Virus record (IMG/VR): IMGVR_UViG_3300008266_000281
Coordinates: 1-32,246 of that record
Length of the DNA stretch: 32,246 nucleotides
From: a virus
Direction: 5' to 3' (one strand)
The first letter of the stretch is position 1. Every line of letters begins with the position of its first letter. Positions 6,499 through 14,226 of the stretch are shown one piece after another. The notes beneath the pieces were generated by a model. It was not told the DNA's origin and ran no database searches. It worked only from the letters and a program-made list of their open reading frames with translations. Made by a program: the position numbers and the translations under genes.

Positions 6499-6644
6499 CT
6501 CTGGGCGGGATGACGCTGATTTACATTAACGCTGGGCTGCGCAAGCAGCTGGAAGAATTGCAGGACGAATATCACACGCTGGTGGATCGCGACCCAAAGA
6601 CTGGGCGGTTCGTGAAGAGCATGCGGGTATTAAAGAACGACTGA
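6459..6644 (+). CDS. Small membrane protein with coiled-coil tail (61 aa)
   Basis: A GGGAGAG site lies about seven bases before the ATG. Residues 4-24 (YIALGLLAILTLGGMTLIYI) form one membrane segment; the rest is charged and helical (LRKQLEELQDEYHTLVDRDP) and ends in TGRFVKSMRVLKND. The topology resembles small inner-membrane proteins with a cytoplasmic coiled coil. It could be a spanin-like or host-takeover membrane protein, but there is no lipobox or lysis cassette nearby, so no role is assigned. The stop again lies in a GACTGAC element. Confidence 0.55.
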   Translation: MQEYIALGLLAILTLGGMTLIYINAGLRKQLEELQDEYHTLVDRDPKTGRFVKSMRVLKND

Positions 6645-6676
6645 CTTCGGGCGCGCCTCCTGCGTTGGAACACCGC

Positions 6677-6705
6677 TGGCAGACCGGTGCGAAGGAAGTC
6701 TGCCA
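6677..6705 (+). promoter_or_regulatory. Hairpin in the leader of the SF2 helicase gene
   Basis: TGGCAGAC (6677-6684) and GTCTGCCA (6698-6705) form a perfect eight-base-pair stem with a 13-base loop. It ends three bases before the AAAGGA ribosome-binding region of the helicase gene. There is no following T run, so it does not look like a terminator; it might affect translation or mRNA processing. Confidence 0.5.
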
Positions 6706-6718
6706 ATAAAGGACACTC

Positions 6719-8197
6719 ATGGTTCAGCTTAGAGATTATCAGGAATCCGCTGTGCAGGCGGTGCGCGATAGCTTTCGCGCAGGCCACAAGCGCACGCTGC
6801 TGGTTAGCCCGACTGGTTCGGGCAAGACGGTTATATTCAGTTACATCGCCGCCGGCATGGCACGGAACAACAAGCGCATCCTGATCGTGGCGCATAGGCG
6901 CGAGCTACTGAAGCAGATCAGCGGCGCGCTGAAGAAAGTTGGCGTAACGCATGCCGTGCTTTCTGGCGGGTCACTGGGCGTGCCTACCACAAATGTGGTC
7001 GTTGCATCCGTGTTCACGCTGGTGCGGCGCATGAAGCTGATGAAGCCCTTCGATCTCATCATTGGCGATGAGGCCCACCACTTCACCCCGCAATCCAGCT
7101 GGGGCAAGGTTGTGGCTGGCTTCCCGACTGCCCGTGTGCTGGGCGTTACAGCTACGCCTGAGCGCCTTGACGGCAAAGGCATGGGCCAGATGTTCGATGA
7201 CATGGTTATGGGGCCGACTGTTGCTGAGCTGACCGCGCAGGGCTTTCTATCACCTGCTATCGTGTATGCGCCGAGCGCGCCAGATCTGGGCAGCGTTGGC
7301 ACACGCATGGGCGACTTCGTTCAGAAGCAGCTGGAAGAGGCGATGGATAAATCTGTCATCACCGGCAGCGCCGTGAAACACTACGGCAAATACGCGCCGG
7401 GACGCAAAGCAATCGCGTTCTGCGTGAGCGTGAAGCATGCCAAGGATGTGGCTCAAGACTTCAGAGACGCAGGTTACACGGCCAGCCATATCGATGGCGG
7501 CATGGATGATGGCGAGCGCGATGGCGTTCTGAAGGACTTCGAGGAAGGCCGAGTGCAGGTTCTCACGAGCTGCGATCTGGTGAGCGAAGGCTTCGATCTG
7601 CCGGCTGTCGAGGTTGCGATCCTGCTGCGCCCGACGAAATCGCTGGGGCTTTACTTGCAGCAATGCGGACGCGCGATCAGGCCGCATCCCGAGAAGGAGC
7701 GCACGATCATTCTGGATCACGCTGGCAACACGGCGCGACACGGCTTCATTGACGACGAGCGAGACTGGACGCTGGCCGATGGCTTCGTGCTGGGGCGTGG
7801 GCAGCGGCAGGAGAAGATCCAGTCTGTGCGGACGTGTCCCGCCTGCTTTGCCGTGCATAAGCCAGCGCCGACATGCCCGATGTGTGATCACCAGTATCCG
7901 GTCATGGCGCGCGTTGTGAAGCACGTTGATGGCGAGCTGGTGATGATGGCGCGCGAAGGCGATCCTGACATCGCAACGACTGAAGGGCTGATCCAGAAGC
8001 GGTTCCGGGTTCTGTCGAGCGTGGGGCGCAAGCGTGGCTACAAGAACCCGACGCAGTGGGCGTTTAATGTTATCTGCGGGCAAGAGGCCGCAAGGCTTGC
8101 AAAGAAGGTCGGTATGCGTGATGCTCGCACAACGAACGGCCTGACGGATGAAGAAAGGGCTGAGCTATGGAAGATGACAGTGGGATTGACGCGGTAA
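6719..8197 (+). CDS. SF2 DEAH-type DNA helicase
   Basis: The 492-residue protein has the ordered motifs of a RadD/Ssl2-like superfamily 2 helicase: PTGSGKT at 31-37 (motif I), DEAH at 117-120 (II), GVTATPERL around 142-150 (III), SEGFDLP near 289-295 and QQCGRAIR at 314-321 (VI). After the helicase core, CPAC (373-376) and CPMC (386-389) form a zinc-ribbon-like pair. It should use ATP to remodel DNA forks, displacement loops or annealed intermediates. Followed by nuclease, exonuclease and RecT genes, it likely serves phage recombination-dependent replication or repair. The start is supported by AAAGGA five bases upstream. Confidence 0.88.
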   Translation: MVQLRDYQESAVQAVRDSFRAGHKRTLLVSPTGSGKTVIFSYIAAGMARNNKRILIVAHRRELLKQISGALKKVGVTHAVLSGGSLGVPTTNVVVASVFTLVRRMKLMKPFDLIIGDEAHHFTPQSSWGKVVAGFPTARVLGVTATPERLDGKGMGQMFDDMVMGPTVAELTAQGFLSPAIVYAPSAPDLGSVGTRMGDFVQKQLEEAMDKSVITGSAVKHYGKYAPGRKAIAFCVSVKHAKDVAQDFRDAGYTASHIDGGMDDGERDGVLKDFEEGRVQVLTSCDLVSEGFDLPAVEVAILLRPTKSLGLYLQQCGRAIRPHPEKERTIILDHAGNTARHGFIDDERDWTLADGFVLGRGQRQEKIQSVRTCPACFAVHKPAPTCPMCDHQYPVMARVVKHVDGELVMMAREGDPDIATTEGLIQKRFRVLSSVGRKRGYKNPTQWAFNVICGQEAARLAKKVGMRDARTTNGLTDEERAELWKMTVGLTR

Positions 8198-8379
8198 TTG
8201 TGCCGGTGTCTCTGGTCCATAAACTTGCATTCGAGATGGTCTGCGCCCTTGAAGAATGGCATGCGGAGCGCGGGATCGATGAGGTCGATGTATCAAAATG
8301 CTTCGTCGCCATGATGGCCGCTGTCGACGCGACGATGGAGCGCATGACCAACGCAGCCAAGGAACACACGTTGCAATGA
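8167..8379 (+). CDS. Small hypothetical protein (70 aa)
   Basis: It starts inside the end of the helicase gene (31-base overlap) with AAAGGG upstream and encodes an all-helical acidic protein (LVHKLAFEMVCALEEWHAER; VSKCFVAMMAAVDATMERMT). No motif is recognised. The tight overlap on both sides, ATGA into the nuclease gene, suggests co-translation with the recombination genes. Confidence 0.55.
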   Translation: MEDDSGIDAVIVPVSLVHKLAFEMVCALEEWHAERGIDEVDVSKCFVAMMAAVDATMERMTNAAKEHTLQ

Positions 8380-8699
8380 AGAGCGAAGCCGCAATCCAGC
8401 AGGAAATACGCCTCGCTCTGGGCCAGCGGCATGACATCATGATGTTCCGCATAAACGTCGGCAAGTTCCGTCCGCTGGATGGTGGGCCGCGCGTGATCCA
8501 GTCTGCGCCTGAGGGCACGCCCGATCTGCTGGGGGTTATGTCGCCCGGTCGAGCATTCGCTATCGAGGTCAAAACCGAGAAGGGAAAGCAGCGCACTGCG
8601 CAGGTGGCATGGCAGAATGCGTGGGAAAAGCGCGGCGGAATCTACATTCTCGCGCGATCTGTTGAGGATGTTTACAAGGGGCTTGACATCACCCCGTAG
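8376..8699 (+). CDS. VRR-NUC domain nuclease
   Basis: The 107-residue product is a stand-alone VRR-NUC (PD-(D/E)xK) nuclease. Visible elements are an N-terminal helix with Glu10, RINVGKFRP, then GTPDLLGV with Asp50, AIEVKTEKGKQR with Glu64 and Lys66, and Gln76. These match the expected metal-binding and catalytic positions. The ATG at 8376 overlaps the previous stop by four bases and gives the usual short length of phage VRR-NUC proteins. The family cuts branched DNA or flap structures; here it likely processes recombination or replication intermediates with the neighbouring SF2 helicase. Confidence 0.85.
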   Translation: MKSEAAIQQEIRLALGQRHDIMMFRINVGKFRPLDGGPRVIQSAPEGTPDLLGVMSPGRAFAIEVKTEKGKQRTAQVAWQNAWEKRGGIYILARSVEDVYKGLDITP

Positions 8700-8712
8700 A
8701 CAACCATATGCT
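8683..8712 (+). promoter_or_regulatory. Sigma-70-like promoter before the exonuclease gene
   Basis: A perfect -35 box TTGACA (8683-8688) is followed after 18 bases by TATGCT (8707-8712), a four-of-six match to the -10 box. The -35 box lies in the last codons of the nuclease gene and the -10 box in the 46-base gap. A start near 8719 would give a leader of about 27 bases before the TTG at 8746. Confidence 0.6.
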
Positions 8713-8722
8713 GTGAGTCTAC
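8696..8722 (+). promoter_or_regulatory. Operator-like dyad over the -10 box
   Basis: GTAGAC (8696-8701) and GTCTAC (8717-8722) are exact inverted repeats 15 bases apart, centred on the -10 box of the adjacent promoter. Two further inner positions are symmetric. This geometry fits a dimeric repressor, such as the ribbon-helix-helix protein encoded at 9681-9848. Confidence 0.4.
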
Positions 8723-8745
8723 AACAACAATACCGGAGACATACA

Positions 8746-9684
8746 TTGGCAATCATAACTGTGCGTGACCAGACCCACTGGCACGAGCTGCGTGCGCAGC
8801 ACATCGGCGGAAGCGACGTTTCCGCGCTGTTTAACCTGTCCCCGTTCACCACGCGCTGGCAGTTGTGGATGGAGAAGTCTGGCAAGCTACCGCCCGAAGA
8901 CCTGTCGGACAACAAATCTGTTCAAGCAGGCACGTTCCTCGAAAGCGGCATCGCTAACTGGGCAGCGCATCGCTGGGGCATGAGCATCGAGAAGGTCACG
9001 GATTACTTTACCGCTGACGATTGCCCCGGCATGGGCGCATCGCTGGACTTTGCGACTGACGCCGGCATCCCGGTGGAGATCAAGTGGTCTGCCTATGGCG
9101 ACGGCTGGGAGTATGAAGGCGAGACGATCACAGGCGCGCCTGACAATTACATCATGCAGGTGCAGCACCAGATGGCTTGCACTGGCGCTGAGTATGGCTG
9201 GCTGATCGCGCTGCTGCGCAATGAGCCGCGCCGCATGAAGATCCCGCGCAACGATAACATCATCGACGCGATCAAGTCTGAGATCACGACGTTTTGGGAT
9301 AGCGTGCGCGCTGGTGAAGAGCCGCCCGTCGACTTTGAGAACGACGCAGAAGCTGTCGTGCGCCTGCTGGACTTCGTCCCCATCTCGGACATCACACTGG
9401 ATCAGGCGCATGCTGAGCTGTTCCAGAAGTATCTAGAGATGGCTGATCTTGAGAAGCAGGCAAAGACCAAGAAGGATCAGGCCAAGACCGAGCTGCTTGC
9501 CCTGAGCATCGAGGAAATGAAGAAGCACAACACGTCGCAGGAAAAGGCAATCGTGAAGTGTGGCGATTACAAGATGTCGATCAGCACCGTGAAAGGTTCT
9601 GCTGGCACCGAGATCACCGCTGAAATGGTTGGCCAGTTCTATGGCGCGCGCACAGGCTACAAGAGAGTGACGGTATCCAAATGA
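8746..9684 (+). CDS. YqaJ-like phage exonuclease/recombinase
   Basis: The TTG at 8746 has CCGGAG eight bases upstream and begins just before the conserved part; the longer open frame overlaps the nuclease gene and the promoter. The 312-residue protein has the YqaJ/lambda-exonuclease layout: HWHELRAQHIGGSDV (11-25), LSPFTTRWQLW, AGTFLE with Glu66, MGASLDF with Asp101, EIKW (111-114) and YIMQVQHQM (135-143). These supply the metal-binding carboxylates and lysine of a 5'-3' double-strand DNA exonuclease. The C-terminal region is a lysine-rich coil. It would create single-strand tails for the RecT protein encoded next. Confidence 0.87.
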   Translation: MAIITVRDQTHWHELRAQHIGGSDVSALFNLSPFTTRWQLWMEKSGKLPPEDLSDNKSVQAGTFLESGIANWAAHRWGMSIEKVTDYFTADDCPGMGASLDFATDAGIPVEIKWSAYGDGWEYEGETITGAPDNYIMQVQHQMACTGAEYGWLIALLRNEPRRMKIPRNDNIIDAIKSEITTFWDSVRAGEEPPVDFENDAEAVVRLLDFVPISDITLDQAHAELFQKYLEMADLEKQAKTKKDQAKTELLALSIEEMKKHNTSQEKAIVKCGDYKMSISTVKGSAGTEITAEMVGQFYGARTGYKRVTVSK

Positions 9685-9848
9685 AGAAAGACAGTGTGAT
9701 GATGCGGGTTGACCGCGAGTTGCTTGGCAAACTGCGCCAATTAGCTGGCCGCCACCCCCTAAAGCCGACCCTGCGCGCCACTGTTGAGCGCGCGATTGAA
9801 CTCATGATTGAAGATCTTGAAGAGGAACTGCGTAATGGAAACAAGTAA
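9681..9848 (+). CDS. Ribbon-helix-helix small DNA-binding protein (55 aa)
   Basis: It starts in an ATGA overlap with the exonuclease gene and encodes a beta strand (DSVMMRVDREL), then two helices (LLGKLRQLAGRHP and LRATVERAIELMIEDLEEEL), the order of CopG/Arc ribbon-helix-helix proteins. Such proteins bind inverted repeats as dimers. It overlaps the start of recT by 14 bases. It could autoregulate the exonuclease-recT operon through the dyad at 8696-8722; this is inference. Confidence 0.6.
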   Translation: MKKDSVMMRVDRELLGKLRQLAGRHPLKPTLRATVERAIELMIEDLEEELRNGNK

Positions 9849-10872
9849 TCTTCCCGCCAAACCGATGGATCGGTTCAAGCAAGAACTCGCCATGCGTGAG
9901 TCGCACCTGCGCAGCCTGCTGCCGCAGGCGATGACTGTCGATAAATTCCAAGGCATCGTCGTGGCCGCTGTGGCTGACAACATGGACCTGCTGGACTGTG
10001 ATCGCGCGTCGCTGCTGAAGGCGTGCCTGAGCGCCGCTGAGCTGGGCCTGAGCCTCAATAAGAACATGGGTGAGGCAGACATCCTGAAGGTGTGGGATGG
10101 CCGCCTGAAGAAGAATATCGCTCAGTTCCGCCCCCGTTATAAGGGGCTGATGAAGCTGGCGCTGCAATCAGGTGAGGTGCTGAAGATCGAGAGCCGTCTA
10201 GTCCATGCGAACGATACGTTCGAGGTGGAAGAAGGCATCGAACCCCGCATCATCCACAAGCACGGCCTGTCCAATCGCGGCGAGATGGTCGGCGCATACT
10301 GCGTGTGGAAGCTGAAGAACGGCGAGACGCAGTTCGAGATCATGAACAAGGAACAGATCCTTGCCATCCGTGATCGCTCATCTGCTAAGACTAAGGACGG
10401 CAACATCGTCGGCCCTTGGAAGACGGACGAAGCTGAGATGTGGCGCAAGACCGTCGTTCGTCGGGCCAGCAAGTATATGCCGCTGTCCACTGAGGCGCAG
10501 CGAGCTGTGGCTGTAGACAATCAGGCAGACGGTATCGTCGAGGCTGACGCCTATACTGGAGATGAGATGGACATCACCGACTTCGAGGAGGCACCAGCTG
10601 CTGAGGCGCAGGTGCAAAACCTTGAGGAAAAGATTGTCGCCAAGGCATCTGCGCCGCAACCAAAGCCAGATCTACACATCGACATTCTTGAGCCGCAAGA
10701 AGACGGCGACATGGTTGATTGGGACGGATGGTGCGACTCTGCCGTCCACATCGTGGCCGAGCTGTCACCAGAAGAGCGTGACGCATGGCGTGAACTGCAC
10801 AGCGGAATGCTGGATGAGGCCGAGCTTATGGCTCCGCGCAGCGCCCTGCGTCTTTTGAAACTGTTTAAATAA
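9835..10872 (+). CDS. recT: RecT-family single-strand annealing protein
   Basis: The ATG at 9835 (METSNLPAKPMDRFKQEL) is preceded by GAGGAA and follows the family's usual N-terminus; a TTG at 9808 would add nine residues. Residues 1-230 match RecT: FQGIVVAAVADN, LLKACLSAAELGLSLN, RPRYKGLMKLALQSGEV, GAYCVWKLKNGETQFEIM and MWRKTVVRRASKYMPLS. The remaining 110 residues are an acidic linker and a helical tail (DWDGWCDSAVHIVAELSPEE). It anneals complementary strands after exonuclease resection, forming the standard YqaJ-RecT two-component phage recombination system with the upstream gene. Confidence 0.92.
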   Translation: METSNLPAKPMDRFKQELAMRESHLRSLLPQAMTVDKFQGIVVAAVADNMDLLDCDRASLLKACLSAAELGLSLNKNMGEADILKVWDGRLKKNIAQFRPRYKGLMKLALQSGEVLKIESRLVHANDTFEVEEGIEPRIIHKHGLSNRGEMVGAYCVWKLKNGETQFEIMNKEQILAIRDRSSAKTKDGNIVGPWKTDEAEMWRKTVVRRASKYMPLSTEAQRAVAVDNQADGIVEADAYTGDEMDITDFEEAPAAEAQVQNLEEKIVAKASAPQPKPDLHIDILEPQEDGDMVDWDGWCDSAVHIVAELSPEERDAWRELHSGMLDEAELMAPRSALRLLKLFK

Positions 10873-10883
10873 GGAGAAAGTAA

Positions 10884-11192
10884 ATGGCTAAGAAGTATGA
10901 TCTCGTCGTCAAGGTTGGCGAATACACGGATGGGCAGGGCCAGACCAAGGGCCGCTTCAAGAACGTCGGCGTCATGATGGAAGGCGACAAAGGCCCCTAC
11001 ATCCTGCTCGACCGCACGTTCAATCCGGCTGGCGTCGGCGGGAATGATGGCCGCGAGAGCATCATCGTCTCGCTGTATGAGCCGAAGCAGGATGGCAACC
11101 AGCCGTCACCAGCTCAGGTTCAGCACTCGCAGCAGAAGGCTAACGCATTCCAGCCGCAGCCGCGTGATCTGGCGGATGAAGTTCCGTTTTGA
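10884..11192 (+). CDS. SSB-like phage protein with acidic tail (102 aa)
   Basis: AAGGAGAAAG lies just before the ATG. The N-terminal 65 residues are beta-rich (KYDLVVKVGEYTDGQGQTKG, FKNVGVMMEGD, GPYILLDRTFNPAGV, SIIVSLYEP), a pattern I have seen in small phage proteins placed after recT. A Gln/Pro-rich linker follows and the protein ends DLADEVPF, very like the DDDIPF tip by which SSB proteins recruit partners. This suggests a single-strand-binding role or a decoy for SSB-interacting host enzymes. It is the last rightward gene and ends one base before the converging late gene. Confidence 0.65.
   Translation: MAKKYDLVVKVGEYTDGQGQTKGRFKNVGVMMEGDKGPYILLDRTFNPAGVGGNDGRESIIVSLYEPKQDGNQPSPAQVQHSQQKANAFQPQPRDLADEVPF
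11173..11190 (+). terminator. Weak hairpin plus T run at the rightward operon end
   Basis: CGGA and TCCG pair around a six-base loop and are followed by TTTT, which overlaps the stop of the SSB-like gene. The stem is only four Watson-Crick pairs (two more G-T pairs outside), so terminator strength is doubtful. Confidence 0.2.
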
Positions 11193-11193
11193 T

Positions 11194-14100
11194 CTATTCG
11201 ATCTCGTCGACTTGGAGGGGGGCGTCTTCGTCCTCCTCCTCGACTTCCTCGGGGATCAGATCTTCCTCATTATCCTCGACCAAAGCAGTGCGCATCGCAT
11301 CGATCCATGCCTGACGCTTTAGTTTCCCGACATTATTCATCTTCATCTCGGGATACATTTCGATCAGCATAGCTTCCTTGAGAGCCTGTTCTGATGGCGG
11401 TTTGATAGCCTTATCCATCTTGCCGGCCTCAACGTCCTTCTGAAACTCATCGACAATAGCGCTTAGCTGCCTATCAAACTCAGCGCGTAGCCGTTCGGCT
11501 TGAGCCGGATTACCCTTGTTGTCAGCCTCAGCGGCATCGACCAGCAGCTTGCTCAGGCGCAGCGTATTGTTTCGTTCAGCATTACGAGTTGACTCCGAGA
11601 TCCGCTTAGCCGCAGTTGCCGCCTGCTGCTTGCGAGCGATGTCAGCTGATTGGAAGCCGAACCCGCGCGCAAAACGCTCGCCCCAGTCAATCGCATCAGG
11701 CTTCATCACAGACGTGCCGTAGCGCGTCCTGACGCCCTCCTCGGGGTATTGCACAAAGCCTTTCACAAGATCAGTCGGCCCCTTGCCAATGAACGGAGAA
11801 ACGAGCGCCGTGTATGCAGCAATAGGCTGCACGCCGGAATTGCGCCGGTCAATGTATTCCTTGAACTTACCAATCGTCGTTGAGAGGGCTGGAATTGCCG
11901 ACACAGGATCGCCCATTTCAGGAAGCAGTGACGTGAAGCCGACGCGCTGACCGATGTTAAGGCCGGTGAGCTGACGAGTAGGGCCATATAGAACAGCTTC
12001 CGCAGCGCGGCGACCCTCTTCTCCGTTGCCAAACATATCAGCGAGCATTTGCTGCGCTTCCATACGGACATCGAGATCCTCGCCATTCATGGACTTATAC
12101 ATCCACTCGAAGATGTTAATCGCGTCATCGCCGAACGGAATTGCGAACAGCAGGCCAGCCACAGTGTACATCGAAAGCAGGACGAACGTGCCAGCAATCT
12201 TGCCGCGCTTGCCCTGCTTCATGAAGTTCTGCTTGAGAAGCGCCATGAGGTTCAACGCATACTGCGAGAACTGGAATACCACGCCACCAGCGCCACGCAT
12301 AATGCGCGGCTTCTCAATCTGGCCGCCCATGAACGTCGTCGTCTCGACCATGAACTCGGCAACCTCGAACGGATCAGAGCCGCGCGCCATAATGTCTTGG
12401 GCGCGCTCGTCTTCCTTATAGGTTTCCTTCCAGTTCTTCAGGGCGACCGGGTCTTTCGCGTAGCGATAGGCCACAATGAAGGCGGCATTCTTATTCAGCT
12501 CTTCCGTAATCGAGATAACGCTGGATCCGTATTGGAAATAACGACCAAAAGTTTTCTTGACCGGGCCGGGCTTAGAGAGCGCGACCCCGGCCTCCATGCC
12601 CATCAACTCAGGGTTCATCTGGGCGCGGGTTGTGCCGCGCTTGTTCGCAAGAGTAAGAGCGTCCCGTTCATCACGGGTGAGGCCCGGAATCTTTTCGGGG
12701 TTGATGTGAAGACCGTATCCAACCGATCCCCTAAAGCCAGCCATGACCTGCACGCCCATGCGGTAAACATCTACACCGGCAGTGGCTTTCATGTTCAGCA
12801 TCTGTGGCGCAGTCACAGCCCATACTGACATGGCGTTAACCGCTGACGACGCGATGCTACCCCACATAGAGTTGAAGAAGCCAATCGTCCGAGCCGCGCG
12901 CCACACGCCCCATTCAGGGCTGTCGACATACTGATCCCAGCTCTCAGCGTATTTCCGTTCAGGTTCAGCGGCATTGCGCTTCAAGTTATCGAAGGCTTCC
13001 GAATATTCCTTACGATACATGCGATCCGAAACCGTCGTCGCAACGATGCGGTTATAGTCGAGCAGCCGGTCCGTGAAGTTCGTGTCATAGCCCGGGATGT
13101 CGCGTGACTCCTTCATGAAGCCGGCGATGAGATCATCCATCAGGACGGAGCGCACGTTCTTATCGAGGTCAGCGATGAAGCCCTTGGCGATTGCCTCAGC
13201 ATCCCGCGCGCTAACGTTCTTCACGACATCTTCACTAAACATGCCGCCAAGCGTCTTCTCAAAATACTTTTTCACCATGTCGCCGGAGCGAGCATCCATG
13301 AGGTTCAGCAGCTTATCGAGAGACGACAAATCATCAATGGACAGGCGCTGGTTCATGTCTGCGCCCATCTTGGACACGACAATCTTGTAGCCTTCGCTGG
13401 CAGGGAACTTCGCTTGAATCGCCTTGATCTGCTTGTCGACCCCCGGGTCAGGGATGGTCGACGCAATCTTCGGCCCGACGATGTCTTTCAGCCACTCGAG
13501 ACTGTCGAGCATGTAGAATGCACCGCTTTCCAGCGTGCCGTCAGGCCCATAAACCATGACGCGCGTGTCACCGGAGCGCATGAAAGGAATGTAGGAAATA
13601 ACTCGACGAGCCTCGAGCGCATCATAAAGGCGCAGTAGATCGTCTCGAAAGTCCTCATCCTCAACCGTGTTCATGATCGAATCACGGCTGTAATTACCTT
13701 CATAACCAAGCGCCGAAAGGATCGACTTAGCATTCAGCGTATAGCGGCTCTCAAGGTAATTGCGGATCTCGTGCAACAGCCGTGTTTCATTCGCATTCAA
13801 CTTCAGCACCTGACCGGGCTTTGACAGCTCTGGCTGAACGCGCCGATTGATACCGTCCTTACCTTCTCGGAAAAGCTCGCGGGTCTTGATGGAGAAGGGG
13901 CGACCAGTGTCACGCACAACCGTGCGAGACAGGCGCAGGTATTCGAGGACGGAGTTGATCTTCTGCCGGGACTCATCCGGCATCAGGTTCAGCTCATGTA
14001 GCATATCCTCATGCTCAGCCATGAGGTAATTGCGCATCTTCACCTTCTCATTGGTGATGCGGTGCATCGGCTGGAACAGCTTGCTCTTACGCGCCAAAGA

Positions 14101-14226
14101 CGAAGCCGTCGTAATCCATGAGCCAATCGATCCAATGTTTCGGATAGGATCAATCGTCCTCGGAGGCGGCGTCTGCTTATCCAGAATGTTATCGGTGATG
14201 TCGATGGAGCAGTTCGAGCCAAGCAT
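11194..14226 (-). CDS. Polyvalent-protein-like C-terminal half (1010 aa)
   Basis: The start ATG overlaps the stop of the upstream gene as TGATG. The long helical protein contains FGRYFQYGSSVISITEELNK, then GGVVFQFSQYALNLMALLKQ near residues 642-662, a layout I associate with the C-terminal part of phage proteins annotated as PLxRFG-containing polyvalent proteins. One hydrophobic segment (GTFVLLSMYTVAGLLFAIPF, about 680-700) could enter a membrane. The end is very acidic (EEDLIPEEVEEEDEDAP). With the preceding ddrB-ParB-like protein it may make up a split polyvalent protein carried in the virion and injected with DNA. An internal ejection protein is the simplest alternative. Confidence 0.5.
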   Translation of the reverse strand: MLGSNCSIDITDNILDKQTPPPRTIDPIRNIGSIGSWITTASSLARKSKLFQPMHRITNEKVKMRNYLMAEHEDMLHELNLMPDESRQKINSVLEYLRLSRTVVRDTGRPFSIKTRELFREGKDGINRRVQPELSKPGQVLKLNANETRLLHEIRNYLESRYTLNAKSILSALGYEGNYSRDSIMNTVEDEDFRDDLLRLYDALEARRVISYIPFMRSGDTRVMVYGPDGTLESGAFYMLDSLEWLKDIVGPKIASTIPDPGVDKQIKAIQAKFPASEGYKIVVSKMGADMNQRLSIDDLSSLDKLLNLMDARSGDMVKKYFEKTLGGMFSEDVVKNVSARDAEAIAKGFIADLDKNVRSVLMDDLIAGFMKESRDIPGYDTNFTDRLLDYNRIVATTVSDRMYRKEYSEAFDNLKRNAAEPERKYAESWDQYVDSPEWGVWRAARTIGFFNSMWGSIASSAVNAMSVWAVTAPQMLNMKATAGVDVYRMGVQVMAGFRGSVGYGLHINPEKIPGLTRDERDALTLANKRGTTRAQMNPELMGMEAGVALSKPGPVKKTFGRYFQYGSSVISITEELNKNAAFIVAYRYAKDPVALKNWKETYKEDERAQDIMARGSDPFEVAEFMVETTTFMGGQIEKPRIMRGAGGVVFQFSQYALNLMALLKQNFMKQGKRGKIAGTFVLLSMYTVAGLLFAIPFGDDAINIFEWMYKSMNGEDLDVRMEAQQMLADMFGNGEEGRRAAEAVLYGPTRQLTGLNIGQRVGFTSLLPEMGDPVSAIPALSTTIGKFKEYIDRRNSGVQPIAAYTALVSPFIGKGPTDLVKGFVQYPEEGVRTRYGTSVMKPDAIDWGERFARGFGFQSADIARKQQAATAAKRISESTRNAERNNTLRLSKLLVDAAEADNKGNPAQAERLRAEFDRQLSAIVDEFQKDVEAGKMDKAIKPPSEQALKEAMLIEMYPEMKMNNVGKLKRQAWIDAMRTALVEDNEEDLIPEEVEEEDEDAPLQVDEIE

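Noticed and set aside
6646-6710. Possible tRNA or small RNA gene before the SF2 helicase
   Set aside because: One hairpin is present, but there is no cloverleaf, T-loop GTTCRA or acceptor stem.
7250-8915. Two long minus-strand frames opposite the helicase, nuclease and exonuclease
   Set aside because: They are antisense to strongly recognisable helicase and nuclease motifs and have no recognisable protein pattern.
12049-12828. Plus-strand frame of 259 codons inside the 1010-residue late gene
   Set aside because: Composition is that of a reverse-complement shadow, and the minus frame is continuous with good coupling to its neighbour.
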